Shown here one piece after another: positions 58,973 to 64,000 of a DNA stretch of 64,000 nt; the stretch's first letter is position 1, and each line of letters starts with the position of its first letter. Under the pieces are notes generated by a model that worked only from the letters and a program-made list of their open reading frames with translations, was not told where the DNA came from and made no database searches. The position numbers and the translations under genes were made by a program. This stretch comes from Diospyros lotus (taxonomy: Eukaryota; Streptophyta; Magnoliopsida; Ericales; Ebenaceae): positions 930,001-994,000 of the forward strand of contig NC_068348.1 of NCBI RefSeq assembly GCF_014633365.1, read 5' to 3'.

Positions 58973-59220
58973 TTCGAGATATAGCTATCTTCCCTATAAA
59001 TTCCCTTCATCTCGTGTGGATAGGACTTTCAGATGAGTGATAGGGCGCACCAAGACCCTCTCTCCACAAAAACAACAAACGAATAATAAATGTCACTAAT
59101 CGTCGCTAAATTTCGAACCCCGATACCCTTGTTATCCTTCTAAGTGACTTTTAACATTTATTTGCATGCAGAGTTAGATCAAGACCAAAGACAGCAGCCT
59201 ATGAGCACAGTTGAACAAGG

Positions 59221-59600
59221 CTCATAATAATATATTATAAAACATAATTTAGTTAACTTCTGTCTTCACCAAAATCGAAAAAGACCACACTACATATGCT
59301 TATTTAAGGAAAGAGTTTTAATTCATATATGTTATGATTATTTGTTACTAATAAATATTGAAACTCATTGTAATTAGTGAATAAAATTACAAAAATATCG
59401 TTAAGATAACTGAATATGGAGCGATTCAATTACTTGTGATTTAACTAGAATCTTTAATTTTTTTTGTTTGTTGTTATAATTATGAGACTCGAATATGTAG
59501 CTACAAATTGTTTAATTTCAAAATAATGAAATAAAACACAATAAATAGTAATATTTGATTCTTTTGTGTTTCTGTATTTCTAAATCCTATAAATAACTAC
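59221..59600. repeat. Diverged tandem duplicate, unit 1, upstream of dehydrogenase gene
   Basis: Collinear with 59,770-60,185: TATTATAAAACAT, AAAGA(C/T)CACACTAC, AATTCATATATGT, ATAAATATTGAA, GGAGCGATTCAATTACTTGT and AATTATGAGACTC appear in the same order. Many substitutions and a few indels separate the units. Confidence 0.8.
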
Positions 59601-59769
59601 TTTATTTTGAGGGCAAATGTAACATGTAATCTACGTCTATTCGAGAGGTCTAATCGACTTGTGATTTACTGTTCACTTAAGTTAAGGACATGTCAACATA
59701 TGGGTTTTAGAAATGATTTTGATCAAAAATTGTACGTTGATTGAAAATCTTTTGAATTTTTCACGTAAA

Positions 59770-60185
59770 ACAAATTATAATGTATTATAAAACATGACCT
59801 ACTTGTCTCCTATTTTCAAAAAATTTGAAAAAGATCACACTACCATAACCTTAGTTAAAAAAAAAACCTTTTAGTTCATATAAAATCACACTACCATACC
59901 CTAAATTGAAAAAAATCTTTTAATTCATATATGTCATAATTGGTTATTAATTAATAAATATTGAATCTCATGTTATTAATGGATAAGGTTACAAAAATAC
60001 CGTTAGGGCAATTAGACACCGAGCGATTCAACTACTTGTAGTTTAACTAGAATCCTTAGATTTGTTTTTATTACAATTATGAGACTCAATATGTGTTACA
60101 TTACATTGTTTAATTTCAAAATTCTGAAATAAAACACAAGAAATGATAATATCTAGTCCTTCTGTATTCCTATACTTGTGAGGCC
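59770..60185. repeat. Diverged tandem duplicate, unit 2, proximal promoter of dehydrogenase gene
   Basis: Second unit, longer by an internal repeat of AATCACACTACCATA...TTTTAATTCATAT (59,830-59,930). It ends about 35 bp before the candidate TATA box. Confidence 0.8.
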
Positions 60186-60218
60186 TACAGGTGGCCACCT
60201 TGTCTCTCAAATGTAACA

Positions 60219-60225
60219 TATATAC
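60219..60225 (+). promoter_or_regulatory. Candidate TATA box of dehydrogenase gene
   Basis: TATATAC, 47 bp before the ATG at 60,272. An in-frame ATG at 60,236 is only about 11 bp after it, too close to be within a normal transcript, which favours the 60,272 start. Confidence 0.45.
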
Positions 60226-60271
60226 ATCCACACGTATGGCATCTCTAATCCCTGTGTTTTCCAATCCAAGC

Positions 60272-61583
60272 ATGGAAGAAGCCAACGCCACCAGTTCAGA
60301 GGCTCAAAGGTTCTGTTTCCATGCTTTTGTGTTCTTTCCTTCTAAAACCATGCAATGCTTTAGAAGCTGATCGAACCGATCAACTTCTAAAAACTGAATT
60401 GTAGCTAGCTAGATTGAGACGGAGTTTAATTAATCATGTCGATTTGTGTTCAGGTATGCTGTAGTTACTGGGGGCAACAAGGGGATTGGGCTGGAGATAT
60501 GCCGGCAGCTAGCGTCGGAAGGGGTCGTCGTCGTGTTGACGGCAAGAGATGAGAGGAAGGGTGCCAGAGCTGTCGAAGATTTTAAGGCTTCTGGGCTGTC
60601 GAATGTGGTTCCCCATCAGCTCGATGTCAATGATGCAGCTAGCATCGCCTCCCTAGCACGATTCCTGCACACCGAGTTTGGAAAACTCGATATCTTAGTA
60701 AATCTCGATATCTGTAAACCGTAATATAAATTTTAGTTCATCAATCATCTCTATCTGTGACCGTTTCGCCTGCAGGTCAATAACGCAGCCGAAAGTGGAC
60801 TTCTTATGGACGAGGAAGCATTCAAAGCCTATACTCTTGCGGGTGGCGTTGTAAGCTTCCGCAACTTTAATTACACCGAACAATATAAACATCTCATATG
60901 CAACCAAAAACGTACCAAATTGAGCAGGTGAACGATGAGAATGCCGAATTGGTGAACAGATTCTCGGTGCAGACATATGACAAGGCAACAGATTGTCTTA
61001 AAACCAATTACTATGGAACAAAAGCAGTGAGTGAAGCTCTACTTCCTCTCCTCGAACTCTCCGAATCACCCAGAATAGTCAATGTCTCCTCGTGTTTCGG
61101 ACTGTTGAGGGTACGTAACTCCACGTTCTAGAATCTTTCTAATCTTTGGATAGAATACCCACGATGAGATCTAGATCACTTTCCCTCGTTTTCTGGATTC
61201 AGCTCATCGGGAACGAGAGGGTTCGAGCAGAGCTCGAAGATGTCGACAGCCTAAGTGAAGACACCATAGACAGGATCCTGCAGATGTTTCTCGGGGACTT
61301 TAAGGAAGACAAGCTGCAGGCCAACGGTTGGCCGACCACAGCATCGGCCTACAGGATGTCTAAAGTCGCCCTGAACGCGTATACGAGGGTCCTGGCGAGG
61401 AGATTCGATCGTTTTCGGGTTAACTGTGTCCATCCCGGCTTTGTCAAGACTGATTTGTCGCACAACACGGGGAATCTGACGGCGGAAGAAGGCGCGAGAG
61501 GTCCGGTGATGCTGGCGTTGTTGCCTGATGATGGGCCTTCTGGCCTCTACTTCGACGAGATGCATGCATCTTCCTTCCAATGA
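60272..61583 (+). CDS. Short-chain dehydrogenase/reductase (neomenthol dehydrogenase / salutaridine reductase-like)
   Basis: Five exons: 60,272-60,309, 60,454-60,697, 60,776-60,850, 60,928-61,110 and 61,203-61,583. All have GT-AG borders and fit in phase, giving 306 aa. The NADP-binding Rossmann motif is TGGNKGIG (residues 19-26). ARDERKG follows the second strand, with a basic residue favouring NADPH. LDIL-VNNAA spans an intron. The catalytic Ser is in NVSS. The active-site Tyr and Lys are in YRMSK, followed by [19 protein letters not shown] is the usual PG motif. This is the cytosolic monomeric SDR group that reduces ketones in terpenoid, alkaloid or carbonyl metabolism; the substrate cannot be told from sequence. 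An alternative in-frame ATG at 60,236 would add 12 residues. No disruption is seen. Confidence 0.93.
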
Positions 61584-61746
61584 CATTATGCATGATTGCG
61601 CGGAGGCGGAGATATGTGTTATCTGGGGCGATACACAAATTATCTAGTATTTGGACTTAATTATGGTCTTATTATTACTTGTATCAGCTACATTTAGAAC
61701 ATAATTTCATTAAGGATAGATATATTGTTATGTTAATGTTGATACC

Positions 61747-62485
61747 TGTTGGACCAAGCGGAAGGCTCAACAAGAACAGAAAAATAAATGGCTTATTCAG
61801 AACCCTAATACATTCAGTAGAATCAATAACACACTTACGCCACAGTACGCTAAACAAAACAAAAACAGACAAGAAATAAAGGAAAAGGACACCAGAAATT
61901 TTACCGTGGTTCACCCAAAGGGCTACGTCCACGTTGAGCTTAGTAAGAAAGAGCTCACTGCACTATATCGAGTAAGGTTACAAAGATCCGAACAAATAGA
62001 CTGAACATCAATTATTCTTCTAACAAAATAGCCTCACAATCAACAAATACATATAGAAGCAAACCTAAGAACTAGAGATTACAATGAAAAAAATGAGTCT
62101 ATACAAGTTAAACCAGAACTTACTCAAAGAACCCCACAACCGATCAACCTCCCTTCTTCCTCTTTTCTTTCAGCGATATTTCTCATCTGATTTATCATTC
62201 CAAGACACTATTCCATTTATATGAGAGTTGAACGGTTGGAATTAAGATTGATAAAGATAGCATCGATGGCCATTGGTTAATCATAAAACACGATTAACAG
62301 AATGGCAGAAAAGACAAGCAAGGGGCGACAGGACAGAGCAAGGACAATCAAGAAAGGCCGAATATCAAAGAGACGAGGCCTTGATGGTTGCAAAGTGACC
62401 GTCCATCAACCGTCTACGTAGATTGCTGAGGTTGCCAAAATTACCCTCCAATAAGACGACAGCGTTTGATGCTTCATCCACAACA
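61747..62485. mobile_element. Solo LTR, 739 bp, just downstream of the dehydrogenase gene
   Basis: Starts TGTTGGACC and ends CCACAACA, with perfect 5-bp flanks ATACC (61,742-61,746 and 62,486-62,490). An ACCGTGGTTCACCCAAAGGG...TACGTCCACG stretch (61,904-61,934) is a motif commonly seen near the ends of plant LTR elements. No internal region or partner LTR is present. It begins about 160 bp after the stop codon, so it may overlap the gene's 3' UTR or polyadenylation region. Confidence 0.88.
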
Positions 62486-62561
62486 ATACCTCAAACCACT
62501 TTTAGAACATAATTTCATGAACTTGTACGCATAATGGACACCACCATCGCAGGGAAATGTC

Positions 62562-62735
62562 CCCAGCCACTCAAACATGGGTATCTCATCCATTCCTCAT
62601 TGCCATCATGGTACGGTGATTATGTCCCAGCCCACTCAAATGTGGGTATCTCAACCATTCCTCAGTGCCACCATGGTACGGTCATTGTGTCCCAGCCCAC
62701 TCAAATGCGGGCATCTCATCCATTCTCATTGCGAA
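62562..62735. repeat. 64/65-bp tandem repeat, 2.7 units
   Basis: Units start at 62,562, 62,626 and 62,691 with CCCAGCC(C)ACTCAAA and continue GGGTATCTCA, CATTCCTCA and CCATGGTACGGT. An ORF across it (62,534-62,746) simply reflects the repeat. Confidence 0.9.
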
Positions 62736-64000
62736 GTTATTCGTGAATAATTTGATGTTGAGTTTGATAAAAAATTTCTTCCAATTCGTTTGTTAAGATG
62801 AATTAATTAAGTTTGAATTTAAATTTAAAACTTGATTCATAAATAAATTAAATTTAAACTTGATAAAATTCAATTTATTAAAACTTGTGAAATGTTTGAT
62901 TAGATACTCGTAAATATATTGAATTAAAAATTCGTAAATAATTTATAAACAAGTTTGTTTATAAATATATTTAATAATAAATTTATTTATAATTTTATAA
63001 ATTTATTATTTAATATAAAATTATCAAACTTTAATTTATTATAATTTGAAATTGTTATTGGTTGATTATCAAGTTGACGCTATATTTGTTAATTATTAGA
63101 TTTGATTTTGAGGTTATTAATTATTAATTATTTACATATTAAGTTTTTAAAAATATTTATAGTGGATCTAAGCTGGTACCCAAGCCAACAGGTTCTATTA
63201 AGCCTGAGCCTAGCTCGAGCTTGTAAACTAATTTGCCAAGCTAAGCTCAAGCTCAACGAAGCCTAGCTTGATTTAGTTCGATATTTCCATCCACATCTTT
63301 TATGTAGGGGCATTGACATATTATATTTCATAAAAGAATATTTTGTGTGATTACCGACTATTTTTCACTTTTACTCTTGTTTGGAGTGAATAGATTTTTT
63401 ACAAAATTTTGTAAAATTTTTCTTCAATTTTAACTTTTAATGTTTGGAATGAAAAAAAAAAAACAAATTATGAATCATAAAATTTATTATTTATGGGTAA
63501 AAATATCTCATTCTCTTTTTCTCCACCAATTTTTGTCTCTGTCTCCATCAGTGATGCCAACCCTAATCACTCTTACGTCAGTAGCAAAGATTGCAAGCTA
63601 AGTCATTTCGAGTATAATTTTATTTTAATATTTTTTTAAAATTTAATATAAATGTATATATTAAATTATAAAAACCAAATTAAATCATACAATTATAATT
63701 TGATTTGATTTGAATCATATAAGAATTACTTGAATTAATAAAAAATAAATAAAAATTCAAAATTTTATGAGAAATTAAAACAAAAATTGGCTAAAAAATA
63801 TATCATTAAAATAGATTTTATTTACAAGATATATTGTTTTGGTAAATATTATATAACATATAATATATACTTAAAAAAACTTAAACTAAATCAAATCAAA
63901 TTAAGTTAATCAATTCAATTTGATTTAAATAAATTGAGTCAAATTATGTGTGATCGATGTAAATAAATAAAGAAAGAGCTTGAACAGAAGCGAAAAGATA
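62736..64000. other. AT-rich DNA without genes
   Basis: Very AT-rich, with hints of old transposon ends (for example GAGCCTAGCTCGAGCTTG near 63,207) but no paired termini that I can define. No coding region or RNA gene seen. Confidence 0.6.

Overview
This window is nuclear DNA from a flowering plant, probably a dicot. The genes have GT-AG introns, the intergenic DNA is AT-rich, and plant-only families are present: an osmotin/PR-5 protein, a methyl-CpG-binding protein of the MBD13 type, a plant mobile domain gene, and Ty1/copia, Ty3/gypsy, MULE and hAT elements. The species was not identified. I saw no rRNA, tRNA, CRISPR array or bacterial-type operon.

Layout. (1) About 1-16,965 is copy A of a segmental duplication. 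It carries an intronless thaumatin-like gene (3086-3778) and a five-exon small C2-domain gene (11,902-16,066). A 7.3-kb MULE (4458-11,739) sits between them, and a 2.05-kb solo LTR lies in the last C2 intron. (2) About 16,966-31,348 is a transposon graveyard: LTR-like blocks and a broken Ty3/gypsy Tat-type element with an integrase fragment, an antisense extra ORF and a 3' LTR. It also holds a 1.2-kb hAT-like insertion and the orphan 3' end of another thaumatin-like gene (28,386-28,556). (3) About 31,629-39,355 is copy B in the same orientation, with intact copies of the same two genes, no MULE and no 2-kb LTR, but its own 474-bp LTR. (4) 40,433-58,078, minus strand, is an MBD13-like gene assembled here from seven exons (about 1,183 aa). 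Its 9.8-kb first intron holds a complete copia element with a nested hAT-like element, plus LINE and gag debris. (5) 58,079-60,271 is a spacer with a small MULE-type MITE and a diverged tandem repeat of about 400 bp. (6) 60,272-61,583, plus strand, is a five-exon short-chain dehydrogenase/reductase gene (306 aa), followed by a 739-bp solo LTR and AT-rich DNA.

The genes do not form a pathway or operon. The thaumatin-like and C2 (elicitor-responsive type) families are both linked to defence, and the two travelled together in the duplication. The most unusual object is the MULE. It encodes a transposase-SWIM-OTU protein on one strand and a plant mobile domain protein on the other, has hairpin-rich ends, and carries many premature stops, most of them at positions where the families have tryptophan. 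Exon models come from splice signals, reading-phase continuity and family resemblance; no transcript or database search was available.
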